Origin: Lacinutrix venerupis
Lineage (GTDB): Bacteria; Bacteroidota; Bacteroidia; Flavobacteriales; Flavobacteriaceae
Length of the DNA: 64,000 nt
NCBI RefSeq assembly: GCF_003663945.1
Contig: NZ_RCCH01000003.1
Coordinates: 330,542-394,541, forward strand
Direction: 5' to 3'
The translations under genes were made by a program, and so were the position numbers. This document shows positions 27,852 through 39,000 of this stretch, in pieces. The notes below the pieces were generated by a model. The model did not search any database and was not told the DNA's origin. It saw only the letters and a program-made list of their open reading frames with translations. How positions within the stretch are numbered: the stretch's first letter is position 1; the number at the start of each line of letters is the position of its first letter.

Positions 27852-29027
27852 ATGACACAAGAACAATCATATAAAAAAGCAGTTAACTTATTATCTCGAG
27901 CAAGAACAGATAAAGGTTTTTTAGCAAGCGCAAGCGACATAACAAATTATAAAAGAGTTTGGGCGCGAGATGGTGTAATTTGTGGCTTAGCAGCATTATT
28001 AGATGGTGATTTAAGTTTAACAGAAACATTTAAAAATACATTAACGACTCTTGCAGAAAATCAACATGAATTAGGTCATATTCCATCTAATGTTTTTTTT
28101 ATCGAAAAAGATAAAGTTGAAGTTAGTTTTGGAGGTTTAGCAGGAAGAGTAGATACTATTTCATGGTTTATTATTGGAATTTGTAATTATGCACACTTAA
28201 CAAATAACCTGAGTTTTGCCGAAAAATTAAAAGCTAAAATGGATAAAGGTTTAAAGCTCTTAGAAGCTTGGGAGTTTAATAATAATCACCTTATTTATGT
28301 GCCAAGATCTGGTAATTGGGCAGACGAGTATATAACCGAAGGACATATTTTTTACGATCAAGTTTTAAGGTTATGGGCTTTAAAATGTATAAATACTTTA
28401 TTTCCAAGTGAAGATTATAAATCTAAAATAGATATTGTAGAAGAAAAATTGGTAGGAAATTATAATAAAACAGAATATAAAAATCCTTTCCACCCTAAAG
28501 CATATAAAACATTAGAAAAATCAAGTTATTGGATGGCTTCTATAAATCCATCAGGTTATCAGACAATGTTTGATGCATTGGGTAATAGTATTGCATTGCT
28601 AATAAATTTAGGAAGTAATGAGTTTCAAGAGAAACAAATAAACTATTCTGAAAATTTAAGAGGAAGTTTACGTTTAAAATTATTACCTGCATTTTGGGAG
28701 CCTATTACAGAAAATCATGAAGATTGGAAGCTTTTAGAAAATAACTGCAAATATGAGTTTAGAAACATTCCTTACGAATTTCATAATGGCGGAACTTGGC
28801 AAATGGTAAATGGGTTTTATGGTATGAGTTTAGTTAAAAATCATACAGAAAAAGCAAAAGACGTTTTGCGTCAAATAAAAAAAATAAATAGTGTAGAAAA
28901 ATTCAAGTTCTACGAGAATTTTAACAGTAAAACAGGAAATCCTACGGGAGTAGAATATTGTACATGGAGTGCAGCAGGTGAAGTTGCTTTACAGCAGTAT
29001 ATTTCTGGAAAAAGATTATTAGCTTAA
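27852..29027 (+). CDS. GH100-like alkaline/neutral invertase
   Basis: This 391-residue protein has no signal peptide, so it acts in the cytoplasm. It resembles GH100 invertases, which cleave sucrose to glucose and fructose. Shared features are RVWARDGVICGLAAL near the N-terminus, DTISWFIIG, a WADEY motif where the family has its catalytic Asp (MDRRMGIYG-like region), and YEFHNGGTWQM, which matches the plant YHNGGSWP motif. The frame is open upstream to 27807 inside the transporter, but the ATG at 27852 just after that gene's stop is the sensible start. A related (alpha/alpha)6 glycosidase is the main alternative. Confidence 0.8.
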   Translation: MTQEQSYKKAVNLLSRARTDKGFLASASDITNYKRVWARDGVICGLAALLDGDLSLTETFKNTLTTLAENQHELGHIPSNVFFIEKDKVEVSFGGLAGRVDTISWFIIGICNYAHLTNNLSFAEKLKAKMDKGLKLLEAWEFNNNHLIYVPRSGNWADEYITEGHIFYDQVLRLWALKCINTLFPSEDYKSKIDIVEEKLVGNYNKTEYKNPFHPKAYKTLEKSSYWMASINPSGYQTMFDALGNSIALLINLGSNEFQEKQINYSENLRGSLRLKLLPAFWEPITENHEDWKLLENNCKYEFRNIPYEFHNGGTWQMVNGFYGMSLVKNHTEKAKDVLRQIKKINSVEKFKFYENFNSKTGNPTGVEYCTWSAAGEVALQQYISGKRLLA

Positions 29028-29028
29028 A

Positions 29029-29961
29029 ATGAATAGAGAAATAGATATACTTTGTATTGGTGAAGCTTTGGTAGATTTTATTGGTCATCAACAAGGCGTT
29101 AATATCAATCAAACAAGAGATTATCACAGGTATTTGGGAGGTTCGCCTACAAATGTAGCAATGAATACTTCTCGTCTAGGATTAAAATCTGCTTTAGTAG
29201 CAACTATAGGTCATGATGGTTTTGGAGAATATATTATACAAAGATTAAAAGAAGTAAATATTAATGTTGATAATGTTGTAGCTTTAAAAACAGAGCCAAC
29301 AAGTACTATTTTTGTATCAAGATCTACAGATACTCCAGATTTTGTTGCGTACCGAAAATCTGATTATTTAATTACCGAAAATCAAATAGCTCCAAAAACA
29401 CTTCAGCAAACCAAAATATTTCATACAACTTGTTTTGCATTAAGTAAAAATCCAGCTAGAGATACCATACTAAAAAAGGCTAAAGAAGCAGTAGATGCAG
29501 GTTGTAAACTAAGTATCGATGTTAATTTTTCTGAAAAAATATGGCCAGATAGAGCATTAGCTGTAGAGGTTATAAAAGAATATTGCAGCTATAATCCTTT
29601 AGTTAAAATTAGTGAAGACGATATGGAAAGGCTGTTTAATACTACCAAATCACATAAAGAGATTTTCGATTTTTTCCATGATTCCGGAGTTGAAATTGTA
29701 TGTCTAACATTAGGAGAAAAAGGAGTGGTGCTTTCTCAAAAAGGAAAAGAAACAATTACACTTCCAGCAATAGATATTAAAAAAGTAATGGATGCTACTG
29801 GAGCAGGAGACGCTTTTTGGTCAGGCTTTTTATTTGCTTATATAAAGAAAAACTCAATGGAAGATAGTTTAAAAATAGCTTTAAAATTAGCAGCACTTAA
29901 ACTGCAAAACGTGGGAAGATTACCAGATAATATTAATATTCTATCTAAACTTATAAGTTAG
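29029..29961 (+). CDS. PfkB-family carbohydrate kinase, probable fructokinase
   Basis: This 310-residue ribokinase-type kinase has the N-terminal GGSPTNVAMN motif and the C-terminal PfkB signature DATGAGDAFWSGF with catalytic Asp261. It starts one base after the invertase stop, so it is probably translationally coupled. The substrate is most simply the fructose released from sucrose. Glucose or another sugar cannot be excluded from sequence. It ends the sugar operon, and no clear terminator was found after it. Confidence 0.88.
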   Translation: MNREIDILCIGEALVDFIGHQQGVNINQTRDYHRYLGGSPTNVAMNTSRLGLKSALVATIGHDGFGEYIIQRLKEVNINVDNVVALKTEPTSTIFVSRSTDTPDFVAYRKSDYLITENQIAPKTLQQTKIFHTTCFALSKNPARDTILKKAKEAVDAGCKLSIDVNFSEKIWPDRALAVEVIKEYCSYNPLVKISEDDMERLFNTTKSHKEIFDFFHDSGVEIVCLTLGEKGVVLSQKGKETITLPAIDIKKVMDATGAGDAFWSGFLFAYIKKNSMEDSLKIALKLAALKLQNVGRLPDNINILSKLIS

Positions 29962-30063
29962 ATTTTTTTAATTTTAATAGTTACTCACTCATAACTTTTG
30001 CTGTGTAAAAACTTTTAAACTAAATCATTCAAAAAAATGTGAGCTTAAACGATTGAGTATTCT

Positions 30064-30071
30064 TAAATTTG
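30064..30071 (+). promoter_or_regulatory. -7 element of maeB
   Basis: TAAATTTG matches TAnnTTTG, 22 bases before the maeB ATG. No good -33 TTTG was found. Confidence 0.55.
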
Positions 30072-30093
30072 CGTGTTCTATTAAATATAAATT

Positions 30094-32391
30094 ATGAGCA
30101 AACAAAGCAAAAGAAGAGAAGCCTTAGTATATCATGCAAAGCCAACTCCAGGAAAGATAAAAGTTGTTCCTACAAAAAAATATGCATCACAAAGAGATTT
30201 AGCTTTAGCCTATTCTCCAGGTGTTGCAGAGCCTTGTTTAGAAATTGAAAAAGACGTTAATAACGTATATAAATATACAGCTAAAGGAAATTTAGTTGCA
30301 GTAATATCAAATGGTACAGCAGTATTAGGATTAGGAAATATTGGTCCGGAAGCTTCTAAACCTGTAATGGAAGGTAAAGGCTTACTTTTTAAAATATTTG
30401 CAGATATTGATGTTTTCGATATTGAAGTTGGTACAGAAAATGTTGAAGAATTTATACAAACTGTAAAAAATATAGCACCAACTTTTGGAGGTATAAACCT
30501 TGAAGATATTAAAGCACCAGAAGCTTTTGAAATTGAAAAGCGTTTAAAAGAAGAGCTTGATATTCCTGTAATGCATGACGACCAGCATGGAACAGCCATA
30601 ATCTCATCGGCAGCATTATTAAATGCTTTAGAAATTGCCGAAAAAAATATTGAAACAGTAAAAGTTGTAGTTTCTGGAGCAGGATCTGCAGCAATGGCAT
30701 GTGTAAATTTATATGTTGCTTTAGGTGTTAAGCCAGAAAACATAACAATGTTTGATAGTGAAGGCGTATTACATAAAGACAGGACAGATTTACTTGATAG
30801 CCAAATAAAATATGCAACAACTATTAAATACAATAGTTTAGCAGAAGCAATGGTAAATAGCGATGTGTTTTTAGGACTTTCTGTTGGTAATTTGGTGTCT
30901 CAAGACATGTTAAAAACCATGGCAAAAAATCCTATTGTTTTTGCAATGGCAAATCCAGATCCAGAAATTAGTTACGAACTAGCAATAGATACTAGAGATG
31001 ATATAATTATGGCCACTGGCCGAAGCGATCACCCTAACCAAGTAAATAATGTATTAGGATTTCCGTTTATATTTCGTGGAGCTTTAGATGTTCGTGCAAC
31101 AAAAATTAACGAAGCCATGAAAATGGCAGCAGTTAAAGCATTAGCAAACTTAGCTAAAGAGCCAGTTCCAGAACAAGTTAATATTGCATATAATGAAACA
31201 AGATTAACTTTTGGAAGAGAATATATAATACCTAAGCCATTTGATCCAAGATTAATTGGAGAAGTTCCACCAGCTGTTGCCAAAGCAGCAATAGATAGTG
31301 GTGTTGCTTTAGAGCCAATTTTAGATTGGGAAAAGTATAAGGATACATTATTAGAACGTTTAGGTAACGATAACAAAATAATTAGATTACTCTTAAGTAG
31401 AGCAAAATCTCAGCCTAAACGTGTTGTATATGCAGAAGCAGATCATATAGATGTTTTAAAAGCAGCTCAAATTGTTCATGATGAAGGAATTGCAGTTCCT
31501 ATTTTATTAGGAAGAAAAGAAGAAATAGAAAGGCTTAAAGAAGAAATTGAATTCGATGCCGATGTTTTAATTATCGATCCAAAAACAGATGAACAAGTAG
31601 AGCAGAAAAATAAATATGCCGAAGTATACTGGAAGCAACGTAAACGTAGAGGAGTCACGTTGTTAGAAGCTCAAAAGTTAATGCGTGAACGTAATTATTA
31701 TGCTGCAATGATGGTTAACGAAGGAGATGCAGATGCTTTAATTTCTGGATATTCTCGTAGTTATCCACAAGTTGTAAAACCTATGTTAGAACTTATAGGT
31801 TTAGCACCTGGTTCTACTAGAATTGCAACAACTAATGTTATGATGACAGAGCGTGGACCAATGTTTTTAAGTGATACATCTATAAACATAAATCCAACAG
31901 CTAAAGATTTAATTAAGATTGCGCAAATGACATCTGGTGTAGTAAAAATGTTTGGCTTAACACCAGTAATGGCCATGACGAGTTTTTCAAATTTTGGATC
32001 TTCAAAAGACCAAACAGCAACAAAAGTTCGCGAAGCAGTATCTTATTTACATAGAAGACATCCAGATTTGTTAGTCGATGGTGAATTGCAAACAGATTTT
32101 GCTCTAAATAGTAAAATGCTTCAAGATATATTTCCATTTTCAAAACTATCTGGACATAAAGTAAATACACTTATTTTTCCAAATTTAGAATCTGCAAACA
32201 TTACTTATAAATTATTAAAAGAATTAAATAAAGCAGAATCTATAGGACCTATTATGATGGGATTACGTAAGCCAGTACATATTCTTCAATTAGACGCTAG
32301 TGTAGATGAGATTGTGAACATGACAGCTATTGCAGTTATAGATGCGCAACAAAAAGGAAAGCAAGCATTAATGAGCCAAAAAAACCAATAG
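30094..32391 (+). CDS. maeB: NADP-dependent malic enzyme with phosphotransacetylase-like domain
   Basis: This 765-residue fusion has a malic enzyme part (about 1-425) that converts malate to pyruvate and CO2 while reducing NADP, and a C-terminal phosphotransacetylase-like part (about 430-760). Seen motifs include the N-terminal YSPGVAEPC, metal-site MHDDQHGTA and nucleotide-binding VVVSGAGSAAMAC; the second half has RATTNVMMTERG-like PTA sequence. In the family the second domain is usually regulatory and not a working transferase. It has its own promoter and is not part of the sugar operon. Confidence 0.96.
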   Translation: MSKQSKRREALVYHAKPTPGKIKVVPTKKYASQRDLALAYSPGVAEPCLEIEKDVNNVYKYTAKGNLVAVISNGTAVLGLGNIGPEASKPVMEGKGLLFKIFADIDVFDIEVGTENVEEFIQTVKNIAPTFGGINLEDIKAPEAFEIEKRLKEELDIPVMHDDQHGTAIISSAALLNALEIAEKNIETVKVVVSGAGSAAMACVNLYVALGVKPENITMFDSEGVLHKDRTDLLDSQIKYATTIKYNSLAEAMVNSDVFLGLSVGNLVSQDMLKTMAKNPIVFAMANPDPEISYELAIDTRDDIIMATGRSDHPNQVNNVLGFPFIFRGALDVRATKINEAMKMAAVKALANLAKEPVPEQVNIAYNETRLTFGREYIIPKPFDPRLIGEVPPAVAKAAIDSGVALEPILDWEKYKDTLLERLGNDNKIIRLLLSRAKSQPKRVVYAEADHIDVLKAAQIVHDEGIAVPILLGRKEEIERLKEEIEFDADVLIIDPKTDEQVEQKNKYAEVYWKQRKRRGVTLLEAQKLMRERNYYAAMMVNEGDADALISGYSRSYPQVVKPMLELIGLAPGSTRIATTNVMMTERGPMFLSDTSININPTAKDLIKIAQMTSGVVKMFGLTPVMAMTSFSNFGSSKDQTATKVREAVSYLHRRHPDLLVDGELQTDFALNSKMLQDIFPFSKLSGHKVNTLIFPNLESANITYKLLKELNKAESIGPIMMGLRKPVHILQLDASVDEIVNMTAIAVIDAQQKGKQALMSQKNQ

Positions 32392-32412
32392 TTTATAGTC
32401 GTAGAATTTTAT

Positions 32413-32420
32413 TACATTTG
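32413..32420 (+). promoter_or_regulatory. -7 element of ruvA-sprA
   Basis: TACATTTG matches TAnnTTTG and lies 22 bases before the ruvA ATG. It probably also serves sprA, which begins six bases after ruvA ends. Confidence 0.6.
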
Positions 32421-32442
32421 AGGGCTTAACAAATAATTGTAA

Positions 32443-33024
32443 ATGATTACACATATTAAGGGGAAATTAGTGGAAAAAAATCCAACTGATGTTGTTATAG
32501 ATTGCAATGGTGTTGGTTATTTACTCAATATTTCTATGAATACATTTTCTCAAATCCCAAATCAAGAAAATGTACAATTATTTACTCATCTTCAAGTAAA
32601 AGAAGATTCTCATAGTCTTTATGGTTTTTATACAAAAGGAGAACGTGAAGTGTTTAGATTACTTATTTCGGTAAGCGGTATTGGTGCCAATACAGCAAGA
32701 ACAATGTTATCTTCTTTAACACCAAAGCAAATTCGCGAAGGCATTGCAACCGAAGATGTTGCACTTATTCAATCAATTAAAGGTATAGGAGCAAAAACAG
32801 CACAACGTGTTATTATAGATTTAAAAGATAAGATTATTAAAATTTACGATATAGACGAAGTTTCTGTTAATAAAAACAATACAAGTAAAGATGAAGCGTT
32901 ATCTGCTTTAGAAGTTCTTGGTTTTGCAAAAAAACAAGCCGAACGTGTGGTAGATAAAATAGTTGCTGCCCAGCCAGACGCTACAGTAGAAGCCATAATT
33001 AAACAAGCTTTAAAAAATTTATAG
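32443..33024 (+). CDS. ruvA: Holliday junction DNA helicase subunit RuvA
   Basis: This 193-residue protein binds Holliday junctions and recruits RuvB. It has the OB domain (about 1-63, starting MITHIKGKL), two helix-hairpin-helix motifs (SGIGANTARTML and KGIGAKTAQRV) and the small C-terminal domain III. In this organism it is paired with sprA, and ruvB is encoded 11 kb away. Confidence 0.97.
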   Translation: MITHIKGKLVEKNPTDVVIDCNGVGYLLNISMNTFSQIPNQENVQLFTHLQVKEDSHSLYGFYTKGEREVFRLLISVSGIGANTARTMLSSLTPKQIREGIATEDVALIQSIKGIGAKTAQRVIIDLKDKIIKIYDIDEVSVNKNNTSKDEALSALEVLGFAKKQAERVVDKIVAAQPDATVEAIIKQALKNL

Positions 33025-33030
33025 TAGATT

Positions 33031-36000
33031 TTGAATACAACTAACCTATACTTTCATAAATCAATTAAGCACAATTTACTTTTAGTAATAACCTTATTAC
33101 TATCTTTTAGTGTTTTTGCACAAATTACTCCAGACCCAACAGTAGAAAATGATAGTGTAAAAACAGGATTTAGTTTCTCAAACATAGAAATGCCTAATCC
33201 TAATAGTATAACTTCAATGTATACATACGATCCAGAAACAGATCGTTACGTGTATACAGAATCAGTTGGGAATTTTAATATAAACTATCCAATTATTCTA
33301 ACGCCTAAAGAATATCAAGATTTAATATTTAAAGAGAATTTAAAAAATTACTATCAGGAAAAAATTGATGCTACAGATGGTAAAAAAGATACATCTGAAG
33401 AAGCAAAAAAGAATTTACTACCAGAATTTTATGTAAACTCAGGCTTTTTTGAAACAATTTTTGGAGGTAATACTATAGAAGTCGTACCACAAGGTTCTTT
33501 AGAAATGGATTTAGGTGTATTGTTTACTAAACAAGATAATCCTTCGTTTTCTCCAAGAAATAGGAGTAATTTTACTTTTGATTTCGACCAACGTATAAGC
33601 TTAAGTTTATTAGGTAAAGTGGGAGAAAGGCTTCAGGTTACGGCAAATTACGATACCGAAGCAAGTTTCGATTTCCAGCAATTAGTGAAATTAGAATATG
33701 ATCCAACTTTTGGAGGTGGTGAAGATTCTATTCTTCAAAAATTAGAAATAGGAAATGTTAGTATGCCATTAAATAGTTCTCTTATCTCTGGAGCACAAAG
33801 CTTATTTGGTGTAAAAACAAAATTACAATTCGGGAAAACATCTGTTACTGCTGTTTTTTCAGAACAAAAATCAGATACAAGGTCAGTAGTTGCCCAAGGT
33901 GGAGGAACTCTAGATGAATTCGATTTTTTTATTCGCGATTACGATGAGAATAGGCACTTTTTCTTAGCTCAGTACTTTAGAAATAATTACGATAAAGCTT
34001 TAGCAAATTATCCATTTATAAATACAAATGTTCAAATTACAAGAGCAGAAGTTTGGATAACTAATAGAAGTAATCGTACAGAAAACGTAAGAAATATTGT
34101 AGCACTTCAAGATATTGGGGAGTCAGAAATAATAGGAAATGCAGGAGTTGTTGTAACAGCAGGTCCAGGAGCTTTTCCAGATAATGCAAATAACCGTTTA
34201 GATCCAACAAATATTGGTGGACCAGGTTCTCAAATAACAAATGCAATTAGAGATATTGCAACAGTACAAGCTGGTATTTTAATACCGGGTTTCAATGAAG
34301 GTTTTGATTATGCTAAATTAGAAAATACAAGAAAACTTGTAGAGGGTCAAGAATATACTATAAATACACAGTTAGGTTACATTTCTTTAAATCAGCGTTT
34401 AAATAATGACGAAGTTTTAGCTGTAGCGTTCCAATATACAGTTGGAGGTCAGGTTTACCAAGTTGGTGAATTTGCAAACGATGGAATAGGTGCAACCGAT
34501 GTAGAAACTAACAGTAATGGAGACGTAACAAGTGTTACAAATAACAATTTAATACTAAAACTACTTAAAAGTAGTATTACATCTGTATCTCAGCCTATTT
34601 GGGATTTAATGATGAAAAATATTTACGATACTGGAGCTTACCAATTAAGTCAAGAAGATTTTAAATTAAACATTTTTTATAACGAATCTGCGCCATTAAA
34701 CTTTATTACGGCTGCAGAAGGAAGTGGTGGATTTGGAACAGATTTTGAAGGCGAACCAATAGATCAAACAACATTATTACGCTTATTTAATTTAGACAGA
34801 TTAAATTATAACAATGATCCACAAACTAATGGAGATGGTTTTTTTGACTTTGTTTCTGGAATTACGGTAATACCAGAAAACGGAAAAATTGTTTTTACTA
34901 AAGTAGAGCCTTTTGGACGCTATTTATTCGATGTTTTAGATAATGATGGTAATCCAGGCAACAATGTTACAGATTACGAAGCAGATACTTATACTAACTT
35001 AAATCAAGAAAAATACGTTTACGATTTATTATATAAAGGAACAAAAACAGCTGCTTTAGACGAAGTTGAGAAAAATAAATTTCAACTTAAAGGACGTTAC
35101 AAATCATCTGGAGGAGATGGAATAGCAATAGGAGGTTTTAATGTACCAAGAGGATCTGTTAAAGTAACGGCTGGTGGCCGAGTGCTTGTGGAAGGTGTAG
35201 ATTATACTGTAAATTATCAATTAGGGCGTGTACAAATTTTAGACGAAGCTTTAAAAGCATCAAACACACCTATACAAGTTACTACCGAAAACAATTCAAT
35301 ATTTGGCCAGCAAACAAAACGTTATACAGGTTTAAATGTAGAACATCAGTTTAATGAGAATTTTTTAATTGGTGCTACATATATTAATTTAAACGAAAGA
35401 CCAATAACTCAAAAAGCAAACTACAATAGCGAACCAATTAATAATACAATATTAGGCTTTAATGGTAACTATTCTACAGAAGTTCCTTTTTTTACTAGAT
35501 TAGTAAACAAGTTACCAAATGTCGATACAGATGCTCCATCTAATTTATCTGTTCGTGGAGAATTTGCTTATTTATTACCTGGAGCACCAAAAGGTACAGA
35601 TCTTAATGGAGAAGCAACTGCTTATATTGATGATTTTGAAGGAAGTCAAAATGGTATCGATTTAAAATCTGCTCAATCTTGGTTTCTATCAAGTCGTCCT
35701 TTAGAAATAAACGGAACAACCGCAGCCGATGCATTTAGTGGTATTAGAAATGGTTATGATAGAGCATTATTAAACTGGTACACTATCGATCCTATATTTT
35801 ACAGTGGTCAAAGACCTTCAGGTATAGACGACGACGATATTTCTAATTTATATACTTCGCGTGTTTTTGTTCAAGAATTATTTCCTCAACAAGATATTGC
35901 ACAAGGACAAACAACTGTTTTAAATACTTTAGATTTAACATATTATCCAACCGAAAGAGGACCATATAATTTTAGTGATACAAATATAGAACCAGATGGT

Positions 36001-39000
36001 AATACTATATCTACACCAACAAATGCTTGGGCTGGAATTACAAGACAATTAACTTCTACAGATTTCGAACAATCTAATGTAGAATATATTGAATTTTGGA
36101 TGCAAGATCCATTTCAAGATAACCCAACAAATCCTGGAGGAAAACTATTTTTTAATTTAGGGAGTATTTCAGAAGATGTTTTAAAAGATGGTAAAAAGCA
36201 ATATGAAAATGGATTACCAACAGATGGTAATGTTAGTTTACTCCAAAGTGATATAACACCATGGGCAATACCACAAAATCAAGCTTTAATATATGCATTC
36301 GATTCTACAGGAGGAGAACGTACTAATCAAGATGTTGGTTATGATGGTTATGATGATTTAGAAGAAAAAAACATTACAGACCCAACAATAAACCCTAATA
36401 ATCCAACACCAATTCCATCAAATATTTCGGCGTTACCAGATCCATCTGCGGATAATTACCAATACTACTTAAGTGCAGAAGGAGATATTTTACAACGCTA
36501 TAAAAAATATAATAATGTACAAGGAAACTCTCCAGATTCATTTAGTGATACTAATAGAGGTTCTACAACACAACCAGATGTAGAAGATATAAATAGAGAT
36601 AACACAATGAATACCATTGATAGTTATTTTGAATATGAATTAGAAATAACTCGTCAAAACTTACCTTTAAATAGCACTAACGAAATTACTGCAGCAAATC
36701 CAATAGGAGAATTTATTAAAGATGTAAAAATTAGAAATAGATCATTACCAAATGGAGAAACAGAACAAGTAAGATGGTATCAATTTAGAGTACCAGTCGA
36801 AGGAGAGCATGTAGTAGCTAGAAATGGTATAACAGATTTACGTTCTATACGTTTTGCTCGTATATATTTAAACGGTTTTTCAGAACAAACAACATTTCGT
36901 TTTGGAACTTTAGATTTAGTTCGTAGCGATTGGAGACGCTATCAATTAGCATTAGATGGAGGAGCAACACCTTCAGATTTTGATGATACAGAATTTACAG
37001 TAGGAGTAGTAAGTACTCAAGAAAATGAAGGAAGTTATGAGTCTCCACCAGGTATTGTACCAGAACGTTTAAATAATAATAATACTATTATAGATCAAAA
37101 TGAGCAATCTTTAGTTGTAAATGTTTGCGAATTAAAACCTAAAGATGCAAGAGCTGTATATAAAAATATAAGTGTAGATATGAGGCAGTATAAACGTTTA
37201 AGAATGTTTATGCATGCAGAAGAAGGTGAAATTCCAGGATTATTAGGAGATAAAGATCTTATTGGTTTTATAAGAATGGGTAATGATTTAACACAAAACT
37301 ATTACCAAATAGAAGTTCCATTAAAAGTATCAACAGGAACCACTAGTGCTGCTTTATGGCCAACAGAAAACGAAATAAATCTACCATTAGATCTTTTAGA
37401 GCAAATAAAATCTTTAGGAATTGCAAATGGAACACTAGCAAACGACAATCCTACATTTTACGACGTTATTAATGGAGTACCAGTAGAAATACCATTTTCA
37501 TCACAATTTGATGGTTATGAGTTAGGTCAAACAAGATTAGCAATAAAAGGAAATCCTAATTTTGGAGATGTAAGAACCTTAATGGTTGGTGTAAAAAATG
37601 GTTCTACTATAGAGCAATGTGGAGAAGTTTGGTTTAACGAGTTACGTTTGTCTGATATGGACAACGAAGGTGGTTGGGCAGCAATAATGAGTGTAGATTC
37701 AAATTTTGCAGACTTTGCAAATGTTAGTGCAACAGGTAGAATGAGTACAGCTGGATTTGGTTCTGTAGACCAAGGTCCACAAGAAAGAAGCAGAGAAGAA
37801 GTTAAACAATATGATGTAGTTACTAATGTAAACATAGGACAGCTTCTACCTAAAAAATGGGGAATTCAGTTGCCATTTAATTATGGGCAAGGTGTAGAGT
37901 TAATAACACCAGAATACGACCAACAATACAAGGATTTAAAACTTCAAAATAGAATTGACGCTGCCGAAACTACAGAGGAAAAAGATGCAATAAGAGAACA
38001 ATCCGAAGAATATACTAAAAGAAGAAGTATTAACTTTATAGGTGTTAGAAAGGTTAGAACAGGAGAGTCAAAACCTCGATTTTATGATGTAGAAAACTTA
38101 ACATTTAACCATTCTTACAACAAAGTAGAACATCGTGATTTTGAAATTGAACGTTCTATAGATAAGCAAGCAAGAACAGGAGCTAGTTATGCATATAACT
38201 TTGAGCCTAAAATATTCGAGCCTTTTAAAAAGAACGACTCTATTTTTACCAATAAATACTGGAAACTATTAAAAGACTTTAACCTTAACTTATTACCAGC
38301 AAGCTTTACTGTAAATACAGATATTAATAGGCAATTTAATAGACAACGCTTTAGAGATGTAGAATTAGGAGGCAATAATATTGGATTAGAAGAGTTGGTA
38401 AGACGTAATTATAATTTCGATTTTCAATCTACAGTCAATTGGAATTTAACTAAATCACTGTCTCTTAATTTTGCAGTAGCCAATAATAATATTGTAAGAA
38501 ACTATTTTAAAGATAATATTATTAATGGAGAGCAGGATCCAAGTAGAGATGTTTGGGATGGCTATTTTGATGTAGGAGACGCCAATAGACGTTCGCAAAC
38601 ATTAGGAATAAATTACGAAATACCTTTTAATAAATTTCCAGCACTAGACTTTATTAGTGCAACCTATTCTTACCAAGGTCTTTATCAATGGCAAAAAGGA
38701 TCAGATTTATTTGGAGATTTAGTAGCAGATGATGGTTTAACTTACGATTTAGGAAATTCAATATCTAATGGTAACACGCATAATATAAATTCAACATTAG
38801 ATATGCGTAAATTTTATAAATATCTAGGTATTAAAAAGAAAAGAGTAGTAAAAAACAGTAACAAAGTTAGTAGAGTTTCTGGTGCTACACCTCCAGGAAC
38901 AGTTAAAAAAGAAGAAGCTAAAAAACCAGAGGCTAAAAAGAGCAGTGGTGTAGGAACAGAAATAGCAAATTTTGGAATAGGTCTTTTAACATCTATAAAA

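Noticed and set aside
30210..30833. 207-codon open frame on the minus strand inside maeB
   Set aside because: The + strand carries all malic enzyme motifs across the same bases. The reverse frame has no recognisable domain and no promoter.
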